Source: Bulleidia sp. (GTDB lineage Bacteria > Bacillota_I > Bacilli_A > Erysipelotrichales > Erysipelotrichaceae). Taken from it: a stretch of 34,072 bases of DNA. The notes beneath the pieces are model-generated. The model was not told the DNA's origin and searched no databases. It worked only from the letters and a program-made list of their open reading frames with translations. Location of the stretch: assembly GCA_016293365.1 (NCBI GenBank), contig JAEDEK010000004.1, positions 1-34,072 on the forward strand. Reading direction: 5' to 3'. Below, in pieces: positions 21,892 through 29,308 of this stretch; positions within the stretch are counted from its first letter, which is position 1; every line of letters begins with the position of its first letter. The translations under genes were made by a program, and so were the position numbers.

Positions 21892-23433
21892 TTATGCTGT
21901 TTCTACTGCCGGTCTGACATCTGTATCAACGGAAGGTTCTTCCTTCTTTTCAGGAAGTCTGCCGTAGATTTCACTCATTCTATGCAGTTTTGCAGCAAGC
22001 GCATCTGTGAAGTGCTTCTTTGATGCACGCCATGTCCAGTTACCACCGGTTGTGGAAGGAATGTTCATACGGGCTTTATCATCCAGTCCAAGAATATCCT
22101 GCATCTGTACAACACACAGCTGTGATACAGATCCATAGGAAGAACGGATGAAGCCCCAGTTGTAGCCTTCCTTCTTGTCCAGGTGGAGGTATTCAATTGC
22201 ATGATCTGCAAATCCTTCTGGTGAATCAGACATCCAGCTTGTAATTGTCTGGTTGTCATGTGTACCAGGATAAACAACGGAGTTTGGTGTATACAGGTGT
22301 GGAAGATAACCAGAACCAGTGTCGCGAGGGTCAAATGCGAACTGCAGAACCTTCATGCCAGGATATCCTGTATCCTTAACCATCTGAATGACTTCAGGAG
22401 TCAGGAAGCCAAGGTCTTCGGCAATGATATCCACCTTACCGATTCTCTGTTCAATGGTGCGGAACAGTTCAGCACCAGGTCCCTTTTTCCATACACCATT
22501 ACGGGCTGTTGTATCGCCATAAGGAATGCAGAAATAGGATTCAAATCCACGGAAGTGGTCAATACGCAGAACATCGACAAATTCAAACTGATAGCGTACA
22601 CGGTTTACCCACCATGTATAGCCGTCTTCTCTGAGTCTGTCCCAGTCATACAGTGGATTGCCCCATAACTGACCATCTGCAGCAAACGCATCCGGTGGAC
22701 AGCCTGCAACACCAGTCGGCTTGAGATCTTCATCCAGCTGGAAGAACTGTGGAGATCCCCAGATATCAGATGAATCCGGAGATACATAGATCGGAACATC
22801 ACCGATCAGACTGACACCATGAGCATGAGCATATTCTCTCATCTTCTTCCACTGCATGAAGAACAGATACTGAATACCGATGTAGAAGTCAACATCCTTC
22901 TGCAGACGGACTCTTTCTGAAACAAGAGCATCGCGTCTGTGCATGCGGATATCTTCTTCCCATGTTGTATATGCCTGTCCGCCATGTGCATCTTTTTCAG
23001 CCATGAACAGTGCATAGTCGTTCAGCCAGTATGCATTATCACGCAGGAATGTATGATATCCTTCCGGTCTGACTTCAGCAATTCTTGCTACTGCCTTTCT
23101 TAATACCGGGAAACGTGATGCGTATAACTGACCATAATCCACACGACCTGGATCAGATCCCCACTTTTCATTCACGTATTCGTCCTTCTTCAGATATCCT
23201 TCTGCACAAAGATCGTCCAGATCGATAAAGTATGGATTACCTGCATTGGATGAGAATGACTGATATGGAGAATCTCCATATCCGGTAGGACCGATCGGCA
23301 ATACCTGCCAGTAGGACTGACCTGACTTTTCACAGAAATCAATGAAGTCACGCGCAGCCTGTCCCATAGTGCCGATTCCATATGGAGACGGCAGAGAACT
23401 GATCGGCATCAAAATACCAGCACTTCTTTTCAT
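21892..23433 (-). CDS. malQ: 4-alpha-glucanotransferase (amylomaltase)
   Basis: This 513-residue GH77 enzyme moves glucan chains between maltodextrins, releasing glucose. The barrel opens with GILMPISSLPSPYGIG. The catalytic Asp292 lies in LRIDHFRG, the acid/base Glu339 in IIAEDLG, and the transition-state Asp393 in PGTHDNQT. The GWQDSPYQS-like loop of the family appears as GYGDSPYQSF. The length matches single-domain bacterial amylomaltases. An extra acidic tail after residue 490 (EEPSVDTD...) is unremarkable. It is the last gene of the operon, 11 bases after malG, with AAAGGGG as ribosome site. It processes the oligosaccharides that the transporter brings in. Confidence 0.96.
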   Translation of the reverse strand: MKRSAGILMPISSLPSPYGIGTMGQAARDFIDFCEKSGQSYWQVLPIGPTGYGDSPYQSFSSNAGNPYFIDLDDLCAEGYLKKDEYVNEKWGSDPGRVDYGQLYASRFPVLRKAVARIAEVRPEGYHTFLRDNAYWLNDYALFMAEKDAHGGQAYTTWEEDIRMHRRDALVSERVRLQKDVDFYIGIQYLFFMQWKKMREYAHAHGVSLIGDVPIYVSPDSSDIWGSPQFFQLDEDLKPTGVAGCPPDAFAADGQLWGNPLYDWDRLREDGYTWWVNRVRYQFEFVDVLRIDHFRGFESYFCIPYGDTTARNGVWKKGPGAELFRTIEQRIGKVDIIAEDLGFLTPEVIQMVKDTGYPGMKVLQFAFDPRDTGSGYLPHLYTPNSVVYPGTHDNQTITSWMSDSPEGFADHAIEYLHLDKKEGYNWGFIRSSYGSVSQLCVVQMQDILGLDDKARMNIPSTTGGNWTWRASKKHFTDALAAKLHRMSEIYGRLPEKKEEPSVDTDVRPAVETA

Positions 23434-23444
23434 ATACTACCCCT

Positions 23445-24284
23445 TTAACCTTTGACAGCTCCAGCAGCGACACCCTTGATGATGTACTTCTGACAGCTGA
23501 GATAGAAGATGACAACAGGAATCAGAGCAAGAATCAACGCTGCCATGATTGCACCCATATCAACGGATCCGTAGGAGCCCTTCATGTACTGAATGACAAT
23601 GGAGATTGTCTTGTACTTGTTCAGATCCAGTACCAGATATGGAAGCAGGAAGTCGTTCCAGATCCACATGGTCTGAAGAATACCGACAGAGATATAAGTC
23701 GGTTTCATGATCGGTACTACAATCTTGAAGAATGTCTGTAATGGTGTACATCCATCAATCATTGCGGCTTCTTCGATTTCAATCGGTATGGACCGTACAA
23801 ATCCTGTAAACATGAATATTGCAAGTCCTGCGCCAAATCCTAAATATACTATAATAATACCCCAAGGATTGGTTAAATGTAACATATTTGCAACTAAAGA
23901 TAATGTATACATGACCATCTGGAATGGAACAACCATACTGAACAGGCATAATACATAGATCAGCTTGGTCCACCATGTCTTGACACGTGTGATAAACCAT
24001 CCGCACATGGAGCAGAACAGCAGGATTGCAGCAACAGAACCGACTGTAATGAATACTGTCCAGCCGACTGACTGAAGAAGACCATATTTGTCAATTGCAG
24101 CAAGGTAGTTCTCTGCACCGACAAATGTTTCCGCATTTGGAAGTTCAAACGGCATCAGGTTGATGGAATTCTTGTTTTTAAAGGAATTCCATAAGACAAC
24201 AAATACCGGCATGATCCAGAAAATACACAGGAAGGAAAGGAATGTTGTTCCCATCTTCTGGCTGATTGTGCTCTTTTCTTTCAT
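23445..24284 (-). CDS. malG: Maltodextrin ABC transporter permease, MalG type
   Basis: This 279-residue inner-membrane permease has six predicted helices. The cytoplasmic EAA loop that docks on the ATPase is present as EEAAMIDGCTPLQTFFKIV at about residues 170-190. It pairs with the MalF-type permease, whose stop is one base before this ATG; GGAGG is 13 bases upstream. Carbohydrate specificity (maltodextrin) is inferred from malQ and the binding protein in the same operon. Confidence 0.93.
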   Translation of the reverse strand: MKEKSTISQKMGTTFLSFLCIFWIMPVFVVLWNSFKNKNSINLMPFELPNAETFVGAENYLAAIDKYGLLQSVGWTVFITVGSVAAILLFCSMCGWFITRVKTWWTKLIYVLCLFSMVVPFQMVMYTLSLVANMLHLTNPWGIIIVYLGFGAGLAIFMFTGFVRSIPIEIEEAAMIDGCTPLQTFFKIVVPIMKPTYISVGILQTMWIWNDFLLPYLVLDLNKYKTISIVIQYMKGSYGSVDMGAIMAALILALIPVVIFYLSCQKYIIKGVAAGAVKG

Positions 24285-24285
24285 A

Positions 24286-25128
24286 TTACTGCTGAACCTC
24301 CTTCTGCTTTGTGAAGTACTGCTGCAGGAATGCCATCGCCATTACAATAATGAAGAAGATGACAGCCTTTGCCTGACCGACGCCTTCAAATCCGACACGG
24401 CCATAGAATGTGTAATAAATGTTGAGTGCCATCAGTTCGGTCTGTTTCATCGGTGCACCACCTGTTAAAGCCAGGTTCTGATCGAACAGTTTGAAGCCGT
24501 TTGTCAGAGTCAGGAATGTACAGATTGTGATACTTGGCATCATCATCGGAATCGTAACTTTAAACAGTTTCTGCCATGAGGAAGCACCATCGATTTCAGC
24601 TGCTTCCATGACATCTGTAGGAATTGCCTGCAGGCCGGAAATATAGATGATCATCATATAACCGATCTGCTGCCAGCATACAAGGATTACCAGTCCCCAG
24701 AAACCAAGACGTGCATCCAGGTTCAGGGCTGTATTGAAGTGTACCAGAATACCGGAGAAGATCAGCTGCCAGATATAACCAAGCACGATACCGCCGATCA
24801 GGTTCGGCATGAAGAATACGGTACGGAAGATGTTAGTCCCCTTAAGTTCTTTTGTCAATGCCATCGCAATCGCAAAAGCAATGATATTGATCAGAATAAT
24901 TGTTACTGCTGCAAATGCAACCGTCAGGAAGAAAGAGTGAAGATATGTCTGATCAGCCAGAAGTTTTTCATAGTTGCTCAGACCTACCCACTGTGCATCT
25001 TTGACAGTAGTGAATTTTGTAAATGACAGGTAAATACCCATCGCAAATGGAATGACAAATCCAATCGCAAAAGCAGCCATGACCGGAAGTGTAAACACCG
25101 GCCAGTACTTTTTAATGTTTTTCTGCAT
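24286..25128 (-). CDS. malF: Maltodextrin ABC transporter permease, MalF type
   Basis: This 280-residue permease has six helices. The first starts near residue 13 (VFTLPVMAAFAIGFVIPFAMGIYLSFTKF). The EAA loop is EAAEIDGASSWQKLFKV, about 90 residues from the end. It forms the heterodimeric channel with MalG. It lacks the large periplasmic loop of E. coli MalF, as is normal for this family in Bacillota. It is separated from the binding-protein gene by 108 bases holding a terminator hairpin, so it is probably expressed from partial read-through. Confidence 0.93.
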   Translation of the reverse strand: MQKNIKKYWPVFTLPVMAAFAIGFVIPFAMGIYLSFTKFTTVKDAQWVGLSNYEKLLADQTYLHSFFLTVAFAAVTIILINIIAFAIAMALTKELKGTNIFRTVFFMPNLIGGIVLGYIWQLIFSGILVHFNTALNLDARLGFWGLVILVCWQQIGYMMIIYISGLQAIPTDVMEAAEIDGASSWQKLFKVTIPMMMPSITICTFLTLTNGFKLFDQNLALTGGAPMKQTELMALNIYYTFYGRVGFEGVGQAKAVIFFIIVMAMAFLQQYFTKQKEVQQ

Positions 25129-25160
25129 ATTGACCCCTAATAGAGTATTTTATATGGAAT

Positions 25161-25199
25161 AAAAACAGGCCAGGTATACCCTGCCACCCAGCCTGTTTC
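25161..25199 (-). terminator. Intercistronic terminator between binding protein and malF
   Basis: On the minus strand AAACAGGC pairs with GCCTGTTT, with CAGG and CCTG nested inside, then TTTTTAT. It sits inside the operon, so it should pass only part of the transcripts and keep the binding protein more abundant than the permeases. Confidence 0.7.
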
Positions 25200-25236
25200 G
25201 TGCATATCCTTATTTCAGATATCAGTAATGTGTGAA

Positions 25237-26520
25237 TCAGTTAGCTGTAAGAGCCTTTTCTGCTGCCCAGTTGTCTACGAATGCCTTTTCAACTGTTGCC
25301 CAGTTAGCATCTGTCTGATCAGCTGCATAAACTGTCAGAGCCTGACCGAGAACGTTCTTCCAGTCTTCAGATGGCATTGTTGTGAAGTTCCAGGAAACAG
25401 GAGTAGCTGTGTTTGCGTTAGCAAGGTTGAACAGAGTGTTCTTGGATTCAGGATTAGCCTTGAATGGGATGTTGAAGCCCATCTTGTCGCCGCTTGTCAT
25501 GTATTCAACACCCTTGTCAGATGTTACACACCAGTTCATGAAATCAAGAGTTGCCTTCTGATCAGCTTCAGAAGCCTTGCCGTTTACACACCAGAAGTTT
25601 TCAGTACCCATGCAGATACCCTGGTTTTCATCATCAACACCGAAGTAGATTGGCAGATAAGCGAGGTTTTCATCGCCGATAGCCTTTACCTTGTCGTATT
25701 CCCATGTACCATTCTGGAAGAATACAGCCTTACCATCGATGAATTCTGCTTCAGACTGGTCGCCTGTAGCTGTGGAGAGCTGAGAAGGATCGATTGTGCA
25801 GTTGTTGATATACAGATCCCAGACTGCCTTGTAGTTATCCAGGTAATCACCTGTCAGTTCATCCTTGTTGTCAACACCGTCTGCCTGATATTCATAGTAC
25901 AGAGGCAGGTTTGCCAGATGTGTCTTGAATCTCCAGTCAGAGGAGCCATCCATACCAGCAGATGTGAATGCACTGAATCCCAATTCATCCTTACGCTTTG
26001 TGATATCTTCAGCAACTTCCTTCAGCTTTGCGAAAGATGTGATTTCAGAAGCATCATATCCAGCTTCCTTCAGCAGCTTGTTGTTTGTGATCAGACCATA
26101 AGCTTCAGTAACGTATGCGATACCTGCTACCTTATCGCCATCCCTCAGTTCATAAGCCTTGTTTGTCAGCTGTCCTTCAATATCAGAACCGGACAGATCA
26201 GCACAGTAGTCCTTCCAGGAAGCAAGACCTACAGGACCGTTAACCTGGAATAATGTTGGCGCATCCTTCTTTGCCATTTCAGACTTCAGTGTCTTTTCAT
26301 ATTCGCCAGAAGCTGCTGTCAGAACTGTTACCTGTACACCTGTTTCAGCTGTATATTCTTTTGCCAGTTCCTGCCAGTATTCATCTGCTTCAGGCTTGAA
26401 GTTCAGATAGTAGACCTTACCGGCAGTATCGCCACCACCAGTAGAAGTAGATGCAGCACCTCCGCCACATCCAGCGAGCATTGTAGCTGCAAGAGCTAAT
26501 GAGATAAATTTCTTGTTCAT
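25237..26520 (-). CDS. Maltodextrin-binding lipoprotein (ABC substrate-binding protein)
   Basis: This 427-residue protein captures sugar outside the membrane and hands it to MalF/MalG. The lipoprotein signal is clear (MNKKFISLALAATMLAGC, Cys18 lipidated), followed by a Gly/Ser/Thr-rich linker. The body is a family 1 solute-binding protein with the EADEYWQELAKEYTAETG and TLFQVNGPVGLASW pattern and an aromatic-rich C-terminal lobe. The ligand is not decided by the sequence; the MalQ and cre context favours maltodextrin. AAGGAGG lies 7 bases before the ATG. It is the second gene of the operon after the ATPase and is bounded downstream by a partial terminator. Confidence 0.92.
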   Translation of the reverse strand: MNKKFISLALAATMLAGCGGGAASTSTGGGDTAGKVYYLNFKPEADEYWQELAKEYTAETGVQVTVLTAASGEYEKTLKSEMAKKDAPTLFQVNGPVGLASWKDYCADLSGSDIEGQLTNKAYELRDGDKVAGIAYVTEAYGLITNNKLLKEAGYDASEITSFAKLKEVAEDITKRKDELGFSAFTSAGMDGSSDWRFKTHLANLPLYYEYQADGVDNKDELTGDYLDNYKAVWDLYINNCTIDPSQLSTATGDQSEAEFIDGKAVFFQNGTWEYDKVKAIGDENLAYLPIYFGVDDENQGICMGTENFWCVNGKASEADQKATLDFMNWCVTSDKGVEYMTSGDKMGFNIPFKANPESKNTLFNLANANTATPVSWNFTTMPSEDWKNVLGQALTVYAADQTDANWATVEKAFVDNWAAEKALTAN

Positions 26521-26570
26521 TTTATCCTCCTTGAACAGAACATAAATGTATTGAAGTATGGCGATCTGTT

Positions 26571-26596
26571 ACGGGGTTCCTCCGGATGAACCCCAT
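26571..26596. other. GC-rich hairpin before the binding-protein gene
   Basis: ACGGGGTTC (26571-26579) pairs with GAACCCCAT (26588-26596), a 9-bp stem with one G-T on the transcript and an 8-base loop. No T run follows on the minus strand, so it is not a terminator. It may mark a processing or mRNA-stability site at the 5' end of the binding-protein message. I see no separate promoter in this gap (26521-26641). Confidence 0.5.
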
Positions 26597-26641
26597 AACA
26601 AGGGATCGTGCATTGCTTTCTATAAGAGTTGTGGAAGCAGA

Positions 26642-27790
26642 TCAATATTCCAGATTTCTTCCGTCTGTGTCGAATACATGAATGACTTCAGGTGCGAATG
26701 TGAAGTTGATTTCTTCGCCCATCTGGAATGATCTTCCAGCATTACTCATTGTATCGACGATGATGATGCCTTCCTTACCATTGACATTGATATGCAGGTT
26801 GATCTGTGAACCCATCATTTCACTGACATCAATCTTGGCAGGAATCATCTTACCCGGTACATCTGCCAGTTCGATATGTTCTGGACGGACACCGACTGTA
26901 ACCTTCTGTGCCTGAACACCACGGGCAGCCATCTTGGCTTCCTTTTCTGCAGAGAGCTCAATTCTTGCTCCCTCAACTTCGACATAGTATCTGACGCCAT
27001 CCTTGACGAGTTCACCATCGAAGAAGTTCATAATCGGAACACCGATGAATCCTGCAACAAAGATGTTGATCGGATGTTCATATACTTCCTGTGGAGTACC
27101 GATCTGCTGAACGACACCATCCTTCATGATGACGATACGGTCGCCAAGTGTCATAGCTTCTGTCTGGTCGTGTGTAACATAGATGAATGTTGTATCAATA
27201 CGCTGTCTGAGCTTGATGATTTCAGCTCTCATCTGGTTACGCAGCTTCGCATCCAGGTTGGATAATGGTTCATCCATTAACAGAACCTTAGGTTCACGGA
27301 CAATTGCACGTCCGATTGCGACTCTCTGTCTCTGACCACCGGATAATGCTTTCGGCTTACGATCAAGATACTGTGTGATATCCAGAATTTCCGCTGCTTC
27401 ATTGACTTTTCTGTCAATTTCATCCTTCGGCATTTTTCTGAGCTTCAGTGGGAATTCCATATTCTGACGTACTGTCATATGTGGATACAGAGCATAACTC
27501 TGGAATACCATGGCGATATCACGGTCTTTTGGTTCAACATCATTGACGAGTCTGTTGTCAATGTAAAGTTCACCTTTGGAAATATCTTCCAGACCTGCGA
27601 CCATGCGAAGTGTTGTGGATTTACCACATCCGGAAGGTCCAACCAGAACGATGAATTCCTTATCTTTGATTTCAAGATTGAAGTCATCTACGGCAAGAAC
27701 ACCTTCATCCGTTACCTTCAGATTGTGCTTTTTTTTCTTGTCATTATTTGGATAGATCTTACAGATGTGCTTCAGTTCTACTGATGACAT
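26642..27790 (-). CDS. malK: Sugar ABC transporter ATPase (MsmX/MalK type)
   Basis: This 382-residue ATPase energises maltodextrin uptake. Walker A is GPSGCGKST, the signature is LSGGQRQR, Walker B is VLLMDEPLSNLD, and THDQTEAM is the H-loop region. Residues about 245-382 are the MalK regulatory TOBE domain. Between the first strand and the Walker A there is a Lys-rich insert (PNNDKKKKHNLKVTDEG), as in other Bacillota MalK-like proteins. I start at the ATG at 27790, which has AAGGAG 10 bases upstream; the open frame to 27892 is leader. It heads the operon, and MsmX-type ATPases can serve several sugar importers. Confidence 0.94.
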   Translation of the reverse strand: MSSVELKHICKIYPNNDKKKKHNLKVTDEGVLAVDDFNLEIKDKEFIVLVGPSGCGKSTTLRMVAGLEDISKGELYIDNRLVNDVEPKDRDIAMVFQSYALYPHMTVRQNMEFPLKLRKMPKDEIDRKVNEAAEILDITQYLDRKPKALSGGQRQRVAIGRAIVREPKVLLMDEPLSNLDAKLRNQMRAEIIKLRQRIDTTFIYVTHDQTEAMTLGDRIVIMKDGVVQQIGTPQEVYEHPINIFVAGFIGVPIMNFFDGELVKDGVRYYVEVEGARIELSAEKEAKMAARGVQAQKVTVGVRPEHIELADVPGKMIPAKIDVSEMMGSQINLHINVNGKEGIIIVDTMSNAGRSFQMGEEINFTFAPEVIHVFDTDGRNLEY

Positions 27791-27809
27791 GTGTGTTTTT
27801 CTCCTTGCC

Positions 27810-27823
27810 CCGCCACTTGGCGG
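27810..27823 (-). promoter_or_regulatory. Hairpin abutting the malK ribosome site
   Basis: CCGCC-AAGT-GGCGG on the minus strand is a perfect 5-bp GC stem that ends 3 bases before the AAGGAG site (27801-27806). It could tune malK translation. Further up the leader, TGGCG and CGCCA around 27832-27855 can also pair. Confidence 0.5.
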
Positions 27824-27908
27824 ATTATGAGGGTGGCGTGAAAGAAAGCCCTGCGCCATTCCCTTCTGGCTAGTTGAATTCAGATCATGCATTACCTGAA
27901 TTCAGTGG

Positions 27909-27922
27909 TGTAAGCGATTACA
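27909..27922. promoter_or_regulatory. cre box for CcpA
   Basis: TGTAAGCGATTACA (plus) and TGTAATCGCTTACA (minus) both match the consensus TGWAANCGNTNWCA at every defined position. It lies right at and after the predicted transcription start of the malK operon, a position at which CcpA normally represses. Glucose repression of maltodextrin use is thus expected. Confidence 0.85.
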
Positions 27923-27931
27923 TCTGAATAC

Positions 27932-27959
27932 ATTATATTCCAACACCAAATATAAGCAA
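27932..27959 (-). promoter_or_regulatory. Promoter of the maltodextrin operon
   Basis: On the minus strand -35 TTGCTT (27954-27959), 16 bases and consensus -10 TATAAT (27932-27937) are present. Transcription should begin near 27925, next to the cre box, giving a leader of about 135 bases. Confidence 0.7.
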
Positions 27960-28160
27960 TATTTTTGTGATAATTTTGTGTAATTTCGTGAGATCTATGT
28001 GAATGTAAAATGTAAAAACTGTGTAATATGAAAATTAGCTATGAAAATCAATTTTATCGAATATTGATAATATTCAGCATATTTATACATCATTCTTTGT
28101 TTTTTTTTATGTTTTCATTGAATTTTCATTTCATAATCCAAAAAAGAATGAAACGATAAT
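27960..28160. other. AT-rich gap with phased GTG/CAC repeats
   Basis: No gene is visible. GTG occurs at 27967, 27978, 27988, 27999 and 28021, that is at 11, 10, 11 and 22 base steps, each in a TTnnGTG-like setting. This puts the motif on one face of the helix directly upstream of the malK promoter. Beyond 28030 the sequence is simply very AT-rich, with poly-T at 28100-28109. The array may bind a regulator or bend DNA; which one is not shown. Confidence 0.5.
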
Positions 28161-28191
28161 TCAAAAAGGTGGCAACTGACGCTGCCACCTT
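28161..28191 (-). terminator. Terminator of the surface-protein remnant
   Basis: On the minus strand AAGGTGGCA pairs with TGCCACCTT around an 8-base loop, followed by TTTGAATT. It lies about 50 bases past the stop. Confidence 0.75.
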
Positions 28192-28239
28192 CGCACTTCA
28201 TAGATGATTCAAATGATGATCTCTTTGATCAATAAAGAA

Positions 28240-28980
28240 TTATGCGTGTTTTCTTTTGAAGATCAAAACGGCAATACCACAGATCATGGCAATCATTCCC
28301 ACGCCACCATACAGCAGTAAGTCAGAATGATCACCAGTATCGACTACGGAGCTTCCACCTGTGGAAGAATCTGCCGGTTTTGTGATTTCTGCATTCTGTG
28401 TAAATGATGAGAAGTGGCCAATCTTGAATGTGACGGTAACTCCCTTGGAAATCACGAATGTTCTTATGCAATCTGTCGGATAACCTTCACTCTTATGAAC
28501 GATTTCCTTCCCATCAGGTCCATTTGTCGGAAGCGTGATCTCTATGCTTTCATCGTCTTTGTTAAAATAATCATTTATCAATTCAGTTGAATTCTTTTCA
28601 CCGCCATAAACAGTGATAACTGCCATAGGACTGATTTCGTAAGTAATGGATTTCTTATCAGATTTCAGATCAGCCTTTGTTACCTTAACGCTATTAACAA
28701 CCTTAACCTGAATATCTGCATTTTCCAGCTCTTCCGGTTTCAAATCCTTTAACAGTACTTCAATCAATTTGTTCTTGTTGTTTTCAGATATGGATTCAAC
28801 AACATTTTCAACCTTGACTTTGTGGATCGTTTCCTTGATCTTTTCAGGAATTGTATCCGATACCTGCATTTTAACTTCTTCCTTGATTGAATCCGGGATA
28901 ACCGGAGCCTGGTTTTCCTTTACATCACCACAGACTGAGCAGACTCCATTCACAATGGACCATGACTGCCTGAAAGCCAT
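28240..28980 (-). pseudogene. 3' remnant of a cell-surface protein
   Basis: This 246-residue frame looks like the C-terminal part of a surface protein. It begins with a piece of a small Cys motif (NGVCSVCG, Cys14 and Cys17) of the kind found near the ends of gut Bacillota surface proteins. A coiled or helical Lys/Glu-rich region follows, then a beta-rich part. Residues about 205-246 have the look of a wall-sorting end: a Thr/Gly/Ser linker with VDTGD, a hydrophobic helix and a basic tail KRKHA. A classic LPxTG is not present. There is no signal peptide and no ribosome site before the ATG, so the 5' part is probably deleted. Confidence 0.6.
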
Positions 28981-29242
28981 ACTGAAAGAAAACCATATGG
29001 ATGAACAAACAGAAAAAAATATTCTTGCCTATTATCATGATTTACAAAGAAAGATGGAACATGTACTTGAGACTGATGAAATCACGGAAGAGCTGCCATA
29101 TATCAGCGATGAGGAATTTCAATCCAATCCTCCATCTCTATGCCTTACCGATCTGTTTCCAGACAAGGACATTCATTGTACAAAACAACGGTCCTCTCAT
29201 TCATTTTGTCATCCATCATCCACGTCTATGCACTGCAATTGA
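28955..29242 (+). pseudogene. Unrecognised plus-strand fragment, possibly frameshifted
   Basis: This 95-residue open frame is convergent with, and overlaps, the remnant above. Its first part (KAILKENHMDEQTEKNILAYYHDLQRKMEHVLETDE) is helical and acidic and reads like real protein. After position about 29160 the frame becomes Cys/Ser/His-rich, while another frame at the same place (ending near 29270) looks more protein-like, so a frameshift is possible. No ribosome site is visible and no family is recognised. I treat it as a decayed fragment. Confidence 0.35.
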
Positions 29243-29250
29243 GAACTTCA

Positions 29251-29267
29251 TTCCACCAATGGTGGAA
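29251..29267. repeat. Short perfect palindrome
   Basis: TTCCACC-AAT-GGTGGAA, a 7-bp perfect inverted repeat with a 3-base spacer, lies beside the bidirectional terminator. No T run follows on either strand. Its role is unknown. Confidence 0.5.
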
Positions 29268-29271
29268 TAAT

Positions 29272-29302
29272 AAAAGCATGGTGAATCAGCCACCATGTTT
29301 TT
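29272..29302 (-). terminator. Bidirectional terminator by the second MATE gene
   Basis: GCATGGTG (29276-29283) pairs with CACCATGT (29291-29298), with TTTTT after it on the plus strand and CTTTTATT on the minus strand. It can end both the MATE gene (stop at 29309) and the opposing fragment. Confidence 0.75.
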
Positions 29303-29308
29303 ATATAT

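Noticed and set aside
25228..26253. 341-residue plus-strand frame
   Set aside because: Antisense to the binding protein, which has signal peptide, lipobox and ribosome site; the shadow is Cys-rich without motifs.
27967..28030. CRISPR-like array
   Set aside because: The repeated unit is only three bases at 10-11 base steps; there are no repeat-spacer units.
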